Shown here: in pieces, positions 1 through 8,795 of the stretch
Layout: each line of letters starts with the position of its first letter
How positions within the stretch are numbered: the first letter of the stretch is position 1
Assembly (NCBI GenBank): GCA_019677205.1
Contig: JAAMXY010000487.1
Span: forward strand, 62,001-126,000
Reading direction: 5' to 3'
Origin: Pinguiococcus pyrenoidosus
Lineage: Eukaryota > Sar > Pinguiophyceae > Pinguiochrysidales > Pinguiochrysidaceae
DNA: 64,000 bases
The notes under the pieces: model-generated
What the model was told of the DNA's origin: nothing
What the model saw: only the letters and a program-made list of their open reading frames with translations
Databases searched by the model: none
Translations under genes and position numbers: made by a program

Positions 1-684
1 ACGAGCTATCCTGCCAAGCCATCTCCCCAGCATTTGCTGGAGCTCAGTCGCGAGAGGATTCACCACGAGTACGGCGAAATCATGGCGAGGGAGGAGTTCT
101 TGAAGGGGATCTTGTGCGAGCAGCGCAGGATCCAAAGGAACACCCAGAACAAGCGCCCCGCGCAGGTGCCCGAAGACGGACTTGAGTTCACCCTGAATCG
201 GACGATGCACGAAGACCACCTCCGTGAGCAGCGACACGATCTGGACCTAGAGGACTTTGCTTTGGTGCGCTGGCGGAAGAGAACCCTGTCGGGTCTGAGA
301 CTCGCCGGCTCCACGTCCTTCGCGGTGGCGTCCAACAAGCGGACCAAACTGACTCCCGAGGAGCACAAAACCACAATAGAAACCGCCCAAGCTCTGTCGC
401 AGAGGCGGCAGAAGCTGAACGAAGCGTACAATCGACTGCAGCAGCTTGCCGCCAGCAACAAGCAGGACCAGAACCGGGATCCGAATGCGCCGAGCCCGGA
501 GGACGGGAACCAGAAGCGAGTCAGCAAAGACCGAGTGAGCCTTGGGCGGCTCGTGAGCTCGGAGGCCAAGGGCCCGATGAAGATCACCGTGGAGGACGTC
601 GTTAGAGTCACGCGAGGGAAGCCCATAGCGGAGAAGGTGGCACAAGCGGCGTGGAGGTTGAGGCAGAATGACGGCAAGACGTGA
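1..684 (+). CDS. 3' end of a charged nuclear-type protein (partial; possibly TAF4-like)
   Basis: The reading frame is open from the first base of the window to a TGA at 682-684, so this is the last exon of a gene that begins upstream. The visible 227 residues are rich in Arg, Lys, Glu and Gln and probably form helices or coiled coil. The last 25 or so residues (ITVEDVVRVTRG...AWRL) have the spacing of the C-terminal helix of the TFIID subunit TAF4, where a basic stretch is followed by V-x-x-x-D-hydrophobic and a final hydrophobic helix. That resemblance is short and the rest of the protein gave no recognisable family, so TAF4 is only a possibility. No internal intron is needed. Confidence 0.5.
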   Translation, partial: TSYPAKPSPQHLLELSRERIHHEYGEIMAREEFLKGILCEQRRIQRNTQNKRPAQVPEDGLEFTLNRTMHEDHLREQRHDLDLEDFALVRWRKRTLSGLRLAGSTSFAVASNKRTKLTPEEHKTTIETAQALSQRRQKLNEAYNRLQQLAASNKQDQNRDPNAPSPEDGNQKRVSKDRVSLGRLVSSEAKGPMKITVEDVVRVTRGKPIAEKVAQAAWRLRQNDGKT

Positions 685-1078
685 TCCTGATGTTGAACGT
701 CGCGGGCACTCGAAGAAGAGAACAGATCCAAGTCGGTCCAGATGGACATCTGCTCGTCTCACGCAATCCACCTATCTTCATGCTGCAGCATGGAGAGAGA
801 CCGTGGAACTTCACTCCTTACGAAGGACGGATGCCCGCCCGTGCTCATCTTGCCTTGCAGATGCAAGGAAACTACGGTAGGATTGCAAACTGCAAACGTC
901 TATTCGCCAGACACGAACGGTGGCTATCCTGTTTCATTCCTCCACTCCAAGCAAAAGCTACAAGTATAGCTTTTCCGGACTGGCGTGCCCTCGACGCTCC
1001 ATGTCAAGCTGCAGGCAGTCCAAGGGTCTATACCACTGTGCGCGGAGGCCGCGCGTCTGTGCTGCCTCATGCGGTGTG
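685..1078. other. Tail-to-tail spacer, no gene supported
   Basis: This 394 bp stretch separates two convergent genes. One frame is open through most of it, but its translation looks like no family and has no splice sites linking it to either neighbour. It is probably 3' UTR sequence of both genes. Confidence 0.5.
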
Positions 1079-2743
1079 CTAGAGGATGAACTTCCGGAAG
1101 TCCTCCGGCGAAGACAGCAGGTCGCCCACCTTGACGCGCACCCGCTCAGCGTCTATCACCACGTCCGTGCCCGGATCCATGTCGGGGGCGTCGAAGCTGA
1201 TGTCGTCCACGAGGCGCTCGATGACCGTCTGCAGCCGACGGGCTCCGATGTTCTCGACCTCGCGGTTGATCTTCGCCGCCGTCCGCGCGATCTCGCGGAC
1301 CGCTTCGTCTTCGAAGATCAGGCTCACGCCCTCCACCGCGATGAGCTCTACTTGCTGCCGGATGAGGTTGTTGATGGGCTCCGTGAGGATTCGGTACAGG
1401 TCGTCCTCGGTGAGCTCCTTCAACTCGACGCGGATTGGAAGGCGCCCCTGCAGCTCCGCCAGCAGATCAGACGGCTTCGCTTGATGGAACGCGCCGGACG
1501 CGATGAACAGAATGTGGTCCGTGTTTACATTGCCGTACTTCGTCGACACGGTGGAGCCCTCTATGAGGGGCAGCAGATCCCGCTGGACCCCTTCGTCCGA
1601 GGCGTCTGCGCCTCTACTGTCTCCATGGCTACAGATCTTGTCGATCTCGTCGATGAAGACAATCCCATCTTCCTCCGCACTCTTGATCGCCTCGCCAACG
1701 ACGTCCGTGTTGCTGCTGAGCTTCTCCATCTCGACTTCCTCAAGGATCCGTCGCGCCTCGTGCACCTTCATCTGCTTCCGTTCCATGCGGCTGCTCGGTC
1801 GTGAGACCAGGCGCAGAAGGTCCTGGACGTGCATGGTGAGGTGCTGATTGTCCAGCCCGCCGACGCTCTGCCGTCCCGAGGCGAAGCCGGCCGGGATGTC
1901 GATGGAGACGTTGTAGTCCTCAAGCTCGCCGTTCACCAACAGGTCGCGCCAGTCCATCTTCTCGCTCTCCTTGAGCTTGGACCCCAGAAGCGCGCGGTAG
2001 ATCTTGTCGGTCACCGTCTTGTTGATCTGCTCCTGGTTCTCCTCCATCTTCCGCTTCTTCACGAGGCTGATGCTGCTCTCGACAAGGTCTCGGATGATGG
2101 AGTCGATGTCCCGGCCGTGGAAGCCAACTTCGGTGAACTTCGTCGCCTCGACCTTGACAAAAGGGGCGTCACTGAGCTTGGCAATGCGCCTCGCGATCTC
2201 GGTCTTGCCGCAGCCTGTGGGCCCGATCATGAGGATGTTCTTCGGCACCACCTCGGTCCTCAAGTCCTCCGGCAGCTGGTGCCGTCTCCAGCGGTTCCGC
2301 ATCGCGATGGCCACGGCTCTCTTGGCTTCCGCCTGGCCCACGATGTGCTGGTCCAGGTGGATGACGATGTCCCGAGGCCGGCCGAAGCTGCGTATCTGCA
2401 GCCATGCGAAACCCGCCGTCAGCACCGACGCGGAACCTGCCGAAGATCTCCGAAAAGCAACAAAGCAAGCTGGCAACCCATCGACAGTATCTTGGCCTCC
2501 CACTCTTCAGCTCTGTCCCTTCACCGCTCTAGAGAGACCCTTCCGGCTTTGCACCAGAACCCCCTCTTCCACACGCAGAGGACCGCGGAGCGCCCCTTCT
2601 CGCAGCCCTTCCGAGGCCTCCGGCAGTTGTTCAACATCCTGGAAAGGGCCTCACCTCTTTACCCGAGCCGTCATCCAGCGCCCTGCCACCCAGCGGAGGC
2701 AGCCTTTGCTGCATGGACGCCTTGGTCGACAGCGCACGCGCAT
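1079..2743 (-). CDS. hslU: HslU, ATPase subunit of the HslVU (ClpYQ) protease, mitochondrial
   Basis: AAA+ unfoldase that feeds proteins to the HslV peptidase; in eukaryotes that keep it, it works in the mitochondrial matrix. Exons (minus strand) are 2743-2655 and 2447-1079, giving 485 residues. The Walker A motif GPTGCGKT lies near residue 105, Walker B is VFIDEIDK, and the I-domain region follows Walker A. The C-terminus ends in FIL, like bacterial HslU, whose tail docks into HslV. The large exon has no usable ATG before the conserved N-terminal region, so an upstream exon is required. The chosen ATG gives about 30 Arg-rich residues that suit a matrix presequence, and both splice sites are phase 2. 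Another ATG at 2714, spliced to a different acceptor, is possible. The gene is head to head with ARP2. Confidence 0.88.
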
Positions 2744-3290
2744 GCGCGCCGGGACGCAGGCGCCTGAGCGCGAACCCGGCTCGCATGTCCGCGCTTCCTT
2801 TCGGCCTCCCGAAGAGCGCGCTTTGTCAACGCGGTTTCACCGCGGATTCTCCGCGCTCCGCTTCGCCAGCAGGTACCTGCGGTATCTCACAATCCGTCCG
2901 GAGCCGACGCGCGCGAATCACGACGCGTCTGGCGCCACAAAGTCAGCACCGCCGCCGAGGCGGCGCTCGGCGCCACATGCGGGCGTATCTCCAATATCGC
3001 TTCTCGGTACTCCATATCGCTTCGGGGTCCAAGAATCCAAGAATCGTATCTTTCACGATCGATCCCTTTCGATTATCGGTTTTTGAAAGACTTCCTTGGA
3101 AGGCGGAAGGAACACTGGGAATGAAAGGTCGGGACTGTTGACTTCGGGAGTTTCCTGCACTGGCGCGTCGGGCACTTCGCGCGTCTTTTGGTGGCCGAGA
3201 GCGCTTTGCGCGCTTGTCGCTGCTGTAAGATACAGCTGGAAGACGCGCTGGCAAGCTGACGCGCCGTGGAAGCTCCGGGCGCCACGCACC
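2744..3290. other. Head-to-head intergenic region (shared promoter of hslU and ARP2)
   Basis: The 547 bp between the two start codons must hold both promoters and 5' UTRs. The sequence is GC-rich apart from a patch near 3040-3090. I saw no clear TATA box or repeat. The ARP2 frame stays open upstream of its ATG to 3096, but that extension is not conserved-looking. Confidence 0.5.
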
Positions 3291-4481
3291 ATGGGGCTGC
3301 AGGACTTAACGCCGATCGTTTGTGACAATGGCACGGGCTTCGTGAAGGTGGGCTACGCCGGCGAGAACTTCCCGCGCTACATTTTCCCCTCGCTGGTGGG
3401 GCGGCCCATGCTGCGCGCCGACCAGGTGGTCGAGTCGGACGTGGTGCTCAAGGACATCATGTGCGGCGACGAGGCGGCCAAGGCCCGCCACTCTCTGGAG
3501 GTGGAGTATCCGGTGGTGGAGGGCATCGTGCGCAACTGGGAGGCCATGGAGCACCTGTGGAACTACACGTTCTTCGAGCGCATGCAGATCGCCCCGTCGG
3601 AGTACAAGGTGCTGCTCACCGAGCCGCCGGGCAACCCCACTGCGAACCGACGCAACATCATCGAGCGCATGTTCGAGACCTACGGCTTTGGCGCCTGCAA
3701 CGTGTCCATCCAGGCGATGCTGACGCTCTACGCGCAGGGCCTGCTTACGGGTGTGGTGGTGGACAGCGGCGACGGCGTCACGCACTGTGTGGCCGTGTAC
3801 GATGGCTTCGTGCCGCAGACGCTCATCCGGCGGCTGGACATCGCGGGGCGCCACATCACCAAGTACCTCATCAAGCTCATGCTCCTGCGCGGCTATCCCT
3901 TCAACTCCACCGCGGACCTGGAGACCGTGCGGCAGCTCAAGGAAGCGCACTGCTACGTGGCGTACGACATCCAGGCCGAGCGGAAGCTGTCGCGGGACAC
4001 AACGGTTCTCGAGAGGAAGCACACCCTGCCGGACGGCCGCATCGTCACGTGCGGCAGGGAGCGCTTCGAAGCGCCGGAGGCCATGTTCAATCCGTCGCTG
4101 CTGGACTGCGAACAGCGCGGCATGAGCGACATGATCTTCGAGATGATCCAGGACGCCGATATCGACACGCGTCCGGAGTACTACAAGCACATCGTCCTCA
4201 GCGGCGGGTCCAGCATGTACCCAGGCCTGCCCACCCGGCTAGAGAAGGACATTCGGTCGCGCTACCTCCGCGAGGTGCTCAACGGCAACGAAGATCGCCT
4301 CAAGAAGTTCAAGATCCGGATCGAGGATCCGCCCCGGCGGAAGCACATGGTCTTCCTCGGTGGCTCCGTCCTGGCGGACTGCCTGAAGGACCGGGACCAG
4401 TTCTGGGCCACGAAGGAGGAGTACGACGAGAAGGGTCTAGACAGAGTGATTGACAAGATCTCGGGAAAGACCAGCGCGTAG
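3291..4481 (+). CDS. ARP2: Actin-related protein 2 (Arp2/3 complex subunit)
   Basis: One of the two actin-like subunits of the Arp2/3 complex, which nucleates branched actin filaments in the cytoplasm. This is a single exon of 396 residues, close to the usual Arp2 length. The N-terminus [16 protein letters not shown] is the actin-family phosphate-binding loop in its Arp2 form. Other Arp2-type blocks are LLTEPP, the second phosphate loop [10 protein letters not shown], and [18 protein letters not shown] near the C-terminus. The start was set at the ATG directly before this conserved N-terminus, which sits in a good context (gcaccATGg). The frame is open further upstream but the extra residues match no Arp2. 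It is tail to tail with the MINDY-type gene, about 100 bp away. Confidence 0.95.
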   Translation: MGLQDLTPIVCDNGTGFVKVGYAGENFPRYIFPSLVGRPMLRADQVVESDVVLKDIMCGDEAAKARHSLEVEYPVVEGIVRNWEAMEHLWNYTFFERMQIAPSEYKVLLTEPPGNPTANRRNIIERMFETYGFGACNVSIQAMLTLYAQGLLTGVVVDSGDGVTHCVAVYDGFVPQTLIRRLDIAGRHITKYLIKLMLLRGYPFNSTADLETVRQLKEAHCYVAYDIQAERKLSRDTTVLERKHTLPDGRIVTCGRERFEAPEAMFNPSLLDCEQRGMSDMIFEMIQDADIDTRPEYYKHIVLSGGSSMYPGLPTRLEKDIRSRYLREVLNGNEDRLKKFKIRIEDPPRRKHMVFLGGSVLADCLKDRDQFWATKEEYDEKGLDRVIDKISGKTSA

Positions 4482-4584
4482 GGGGCAGCGCCCACGGCTC
4501 GATGACCGCGGCGCAAGAAGGCACATCTCCTGAATGAGTTCGTTGTCCGCGCCTCCTCGTACCGATATCACTGCGCTCCCTCCA

Positions 4585-6328
4585 CTAAACCGACGGGATG
4601 CCTGCAATCGGATCAAAGCTGACAACAGCTCGTGGCCACTTGGTGTGGAGAATGCTAACCATCTTCGGCGCGTGGCGGCGGCTTAGCACAGCCTTCTGAC
4701 CATCCGGAAGGTCATCGAAGTGAAGCCAGATGCTGAAGCCGGCAACGGCCGGCGCAAGGCCGCAGGTCTTGCAAATCACGCTGCCAGCTTCATTCTCACC
4801 GAAGATCATCGTCTGATAGCGGGTCCTGTAGCAGGACGCGCACCTCCACGGCTTCGTTGGATCCGGCCCTTCCGGTGGCAGCTTGTACAGCATGGGCAAG
4901 GGCATCCAATCGGGCCGTGACTGGCCGTCTACTGCATCCTCCGGCAAGGCCAGCACCACCTCATAGCGCCACGTCTCCCACTGGCCCGGCCTGTCGAGCT
5001 TGTCTTGACGATGTGCCTGTATCACTGAATCTATCTCCGAGCCGCTGGGATGGTCTACCACGGGCTTGTAGTGCGGCTTCTCCGCGAGGACGTCTGCTGC
5101 CGGCGGCGCCGACCCGTTCACCGCATGCACCTTGAAGATCGTCGCCTTGGGTCCCCCCGGCGAAAGGCCATTCCAGTGCACCAGCTCGAACTTGCCGGGC
5201 GAGGGGGACAGCACCTGCTTGTCGGCGTCCTCGTCCGCGTGGAACACGAGAGTGAAATGCGTGCTGCTGTGGATGATCCAGACGGCCAGGGGAGGCGTCT
5301 TCAGCTCGTCAGCGAGGGGCAGCGACGTCCCTCCCTCGGCAGCCTCGTACTCGGGATACTCCAGCGAGCTCAGCATCCCGATGGGCAGCGTGTATCGGCT
5401 GCCCTCGTGCCAGCTGGTCTTCGCGCCGCCGATGGGCGAGTACGCGCTCACGTTCCCATCCGCATGCCCTCTCATCATCAGTGCCAGGAGCTCCGAGGTG
5501 CACAGCGCGTGCGGGGGTACGATGAGAGGCGGCTCGCCGCCCGATCGGCGGGCATCCGCGTACACGTTGTCGACGCCGCGGGTCGCGACGCAAGAGTACA
5601 CGATCAGAAGCAGTCCGCCGGGGGCCTTGAAGGCCGGCAGAAGCTCGGCCACCGCCTTCTCGGTGTCGGGCCCGACGGGATGCACGCGGCTCACGACGTC
5701 CAAGCGCTCTCGGCCTTGCGAAGCGCCCCAGGAGAAGAGCGTCACGGCGCCCGTGTTGGACGCGGCCACGGTCTGGAAGATCGCCACCAGCGCCATCGCG
5801 AGGTCCGCGTCCCCCGCCTGATACTGCGGGCCCCAGCCCGGCTTGAGGCGGCACTGCGCGATCAAGACGGCGTTGATCACCGCCAGCACGCCGCAGGGGC
5901 CATTGGCAGGTTGCAGGAGGCCCACGCCCGAGAACGGCATTTGGGGCTCCTGGAGAAACGCCAGCGGCTGGATCTCCCAGGACCGAGCCGGCTCGGCAGT
6001 GCCCCAGACCACCTCGTACCAGGGCGGCAGACCGCTGCTGCGCAGCGTGGACATGGAATCCGCCCGCGGCTCCTCGAAGCTGGCCTGTGCAGCGCGGAAC
6101 TCACACACCACTGGCTGCTGCGCCTCTGCGCCGGAGTCGAAGAACAGCGTGACGGCCGTCTCCAAGTTGCCATCCGCGGCGGCTAGCAGCTGCTTGGCCA
6201 CGGGCTCGCTGGCGCTGGTGATGCTAACGAAGGTGCTCAGCAGCTCGGACTCGCTCCACGAGCTTTCCGCCTAGGGACCGCTTCGTCAGGGACAGTCCGT
6301 CCCTCGAGGATCGCATGGCACTCACCAT
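4585..6328 (-). CDS. MINDY3: MINDY-3-type deubiquitinase (DUF4205 / FAM188A family)
   Basis: Predicted Lys48-specific cysteine deubiquitinase. Exons are 6328-6326 and 6270-4585; the first coding exon is only the ATG, followed at once by a GTGAGT donor, and the 55 bp intron ends in CCCTAG. The product has 562 residues. The N-terminus (about 8-45) is a UBA-like helical segment (ESELLSTF...NLETAVTLFF). The catalytic core has the MINDY cysteine motif NGPCGVLAVINAVL (Cys near residue 127) and, further on, the histidine motif STHFTLVF. The C-terminus carries two CxxC pairs (CASC, CKTC) that could bind zinc. Without the tiny first exon the frame has no ATG upstream of the conserved UBA-like region. 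Confidence 0.86.
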
Positions 6329-6638
6329 GTCTGCGCCGCCGCGTCGGGCTCAGCGTTGATGAGATCCGCGGCTGGGGGACGTGGCCTTCGGAACTTCGGA
6401 CCTGCGCACAGAGCTGAAAAGGCCGCAGCAGAGAAGCTGAAGGACAGCAGGACTGGTGGGGCACGCGGACGCGAGAACCTGCAACCTGCTGGGTTTCAGT
6501 GATTTCCACCCCGGTTTCTATGAATTTGGCAGAATTTCGTGAACTGCAGGATTCTGGACATTCAGAAATCTTGGCTGAGCAGCCGTAGAATGACAGCATA
6601 AAACATTTCAATATTCTCCATCCTTCATATTCTAGCGA
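6329..6638. other. Head-to-head intergenic region
   Basis: This 310 bp stretch lies between the MINDY3-type start codon and the first ATG of the next gene. It becomes AT-richer towards 6570-6640, consistent with a promoter. No other feature was seen. Confidence 0.4.
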
Positions 6639-8267
6639 ATGAAGGAGGTGGGACGGAGGTTTCCAAAGTATAACGTCTACGATGCAATTAGGGAGCTGTA
6701 CTTCGGATTGGTTCAACCAGAGCTTCCCGCGCTTTTCTTCAAACGAAGCGGTTTCCGTTTCGCTGCGAAGTTGTTGCTTCTGCGCAGCGACGCCTCCTGC
6801 AAACGAGTCCGCGCCCAGATGATGAGTCTGTCTGTGGACCCACTTTGCGAGCCAGATGGCGACGCGCGCAACAGCGATGTGCAAGACTGGCTTGACGCGC
6901 TTTTCCCCCTTGGAGACGTCGGAGACTCCCTCAACCATTCCCTTCTCGCCGCGGATCTGGAGCCGAGCAAAGCGGCTCCACCAGCCACCATGACGCCCCC
7001 CGAGCAGACTCGACCGAATGCAGAGGGTCGGCGGGAAGCCTCCTCTGGACGGACCCGCAAGACGAAAGACTCGGGCAAGCAGCGGCTAAAGGTTCGGCTG
7101 AAGCCCTGGACGCGCCAGGTGCACGACAAGGTCGCGCAGCAGAAGCTGCAGCCGCGGATCGACCTCAGCATCCCTCGGGACAAGCCGGTGCGGAAGATCT
7201 TCCGCCGGCTCGGTGAGAAATGGGAGGCCGTTCTCAGCTTGGAAAGAACGTTCGTGGAGCTCATCGCCGGCAAGAAAGAGGAGGCCAAGCCGCGGATCTG
7301 GCGCGAAGCCGACGTGTCGACGATGGTGGTGGAAGACGTGATTCGGACCTGCCCGGCGTGTCTGCAAAGCAAGAAGGACGGCTCCTCGGTGCTGGAGCTC
7401 TACTATCGATTTGCCAGTCACACCACGCACGCCAATGGCGAGCTGCGGGATCCCTTTGCAGGGGACAAGGAAGTCAATTTTGGGGAGAATACATGCTTAG
7501 AGATCATGAAGGCGACGTCGGCAGATGCCACCAACGGAGCGGCCGGACGAGGAGAATTGGCGTCTCCAGCAGGGTCTCGGGAGGTCAAGGCTGTTTGGAC
7601 TCCGGGGTCGGACGCGGGGCTGGAATCGCCGCCTGGCCCGCCGACTCTGGAAGTGTTCTCAGAGGAGAAGCCGAAAGCTCCGACTAGCCCTGGGGTGCGT
7701 TCGGCTTTGGGAGAGCGAGGCAAGGAAGGCGATGGCCCAAAAAGCGCCGAGGACCGTGTAAATAGGAGCAGTAGCGGCAAGAGAAAGCGCCGTGCTGGGG
7801 ACGTCGATGGTTTGGAGACGAGGAAGAGGCAGCCGAGCGACAACGGCAGCGATGCAGGCGTCTTGGGCCTTGATAGACCGGCTTCCTTGAGTGAGAAACG
7901 GGCAGGTCCCACAAAGGACCAGGCCGAGAAAGGCGGCACCATCAATCCGAGAGGAACGTGCCGGATGGCGAAAGCGCACAGGAGGAGCTTCCGCAGGATA
8001 CGACCAACCTTTGTGTGCTCGATTCCAAAGGTCTACATGGATCGCGCTCGTACGTTAATGAAGGCGGGGTCCCAGTGTGACGGGTTTTCTAAGGTGAGCT
8101 GGTGCCCTCCCGTGGCGCCAGCCTTCGGGCATGGCACCGCATGCGGGCAATACTTTCTGGGCCTGCCGGCTGCGGAACATGGCAGAACTTCGAGAGCGAG
8201 ACCGCTTGCCAAGAAACTGGAGGATGCGGTCTTTGGAGGTGGACGCAGACGACTGGTTGGAGAATAA
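6639..8267 (+). CDS. Cramped/TKI1-like nuclear protein
   Basis: The continuous frame encodes up to 542 residues. Around residues 145-200 the pattern K-x-RLK-x-x-P-W...K...P-x-IDLSIPRDKPVRKIFRRL-x-x-KW resembles the conserved domain of Cramped (animals) and TSL-kinase-interacting protein 1 (plants), which are chromatin-associated. A second possible conserved piece follows (VSTMVVEDVIRTCPACL...LELYYRF). The C-terminal third is low-complexity, rich in Lys, Arg, Glu and Pro with basic clusters typical of nuclear signals. The start is uncertain: the first in-frame ATG is at 6639 but the ATG pair at 6819 is equally plausible, because the first 60 residues look like translated leader. The end may be spliced: a GTGAGC donor at 8093 and an acceptor near 8188 would change the last residues. 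Confidence 0.55.
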   Translation: MKEVGRRFPKYNVYDAIRELYFGLVQPELPALFFKRSGFRFAAKLLLLRSDASCKRVRAQMMSLSVDPLCEPDGDARNSDVQDWLDALFPLGDVGDSLNHSLLAADLEPSKAAPPATMTPPEQTRPNAEGRREASSGRTRKTKDSGKQRLKVRLKPWTRQVHDKVAQQKLQPRIDLSIPRDKPVRKIFRRLGEKWEAVLSLERTFVELIAGKKEEAKPRIWREADVSTMVVEDVIRTCPACLQSKKDGSSVLELYYRFASHTTHANGELRDPFAGDKEVNFGENTCLEIMKATSADATNGAAGRGELASPAGSREVKAVWTPGSDAGLESPPGPPTLEVFSEEKPKAPTSPGVRSALGERGKEGDGPKSAEDRVNRSSSGKRKRRAGDVDGLETRKRQPSDNGSDAGVLGLDRPASLSEKRAGPTKDQAEKGGTINPRGTCRMAKAHRRSFRRIRPTFVCSIPKVYMDRARTLMKAGSQCDGFSKVSWCPPVAPAFGHGTACGQYFLGLPAAEHGRTSRARPLAKKLEDAVFGGGRRRLVGE

Positions 8268-8795
8268 GCGCAACTTCATAGAGTCAAGGTCACGGATTCG
8301 ACTTCTTGGATCCCGCTCCTTGGATCCACCTTTCTGAACACAACTTCATGGATGGAACTTCATGGATTCAACTCAATGGATTCAACTTATATGGATTCAA
8401 AAGAACGGGCTCACGCTGCACTGACACGCGCATTCACGACCTGCGTATGCTTGTCTCGCACATGCGATTTCCCGGAAGCGAAGGTTGCCGCAAAAAGGCC
8501 AAGCGCATGCAACGCCCAAACTACGACATCCACGTGGGTACCTGCCACACCAGACGGCATGGAAAGACAGCCTCGGAAGCAGAGCCTCACGCAATGTCGC
8601 CAACATGCTCTCACAAAACTTCACACGCAAGTGCCCCCGAACCCCCCCAAAACCCTCTTCGCCCACCAAGCCAGGGGCACTGGCTGATACCACCGCGCGA
8701 CCGAAAAGGAAGCTACAGGCTCCGCAGATCATCTGCAAAACCCTCGCCCAAAGAGGTGAATGCTAGAGAATCGTCACGATGCCAGGTCTGCTACG
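8268..8795. other. Tail-to-tail spacer with a degenerate repeat at its start
   Basis: This is the 528 bp between two convergent genes. Its first part carries the degenerate GGATTCAAC-type repeat annotated separately. Several short frames overlap here but none resembles a family or extends a neighbour by clear splice sites. Confidence 0.4.
8305..8401. repeat. Degenerate tandem repeat, about 12 bp unit (TGGATTCAACTT-like)
   Basis: About six diverged units built on TGGAT(C/T)CAACTT follow one another (TGGATCCACCTTT, TGGATGGAACTTCA, TGGATTCAACTCAA, TGGATTCAACTTATA and similar). They lie in the 3' flank of the Cramped-like gene. Confidence 0.6.

Noticed and set aside
681-1082. Open plus-strand frame after the first gene
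   Set aside because: It starts without an ATG, has no splice link to the upstream frame, and its sequence resembles nothing; it also runs into the convergent hslU gene.
3306-4190. Long open frames antisense and in other frames across ARP2 (also across HslU, myosin, IFT80, RCC1, DDX56 and WDR17)
   Set aside because: They are by-products of GC-rich codon use in strongly conserved genes; their residue composition (Arg, His, Ala, Pro) is typical of shadow frames.
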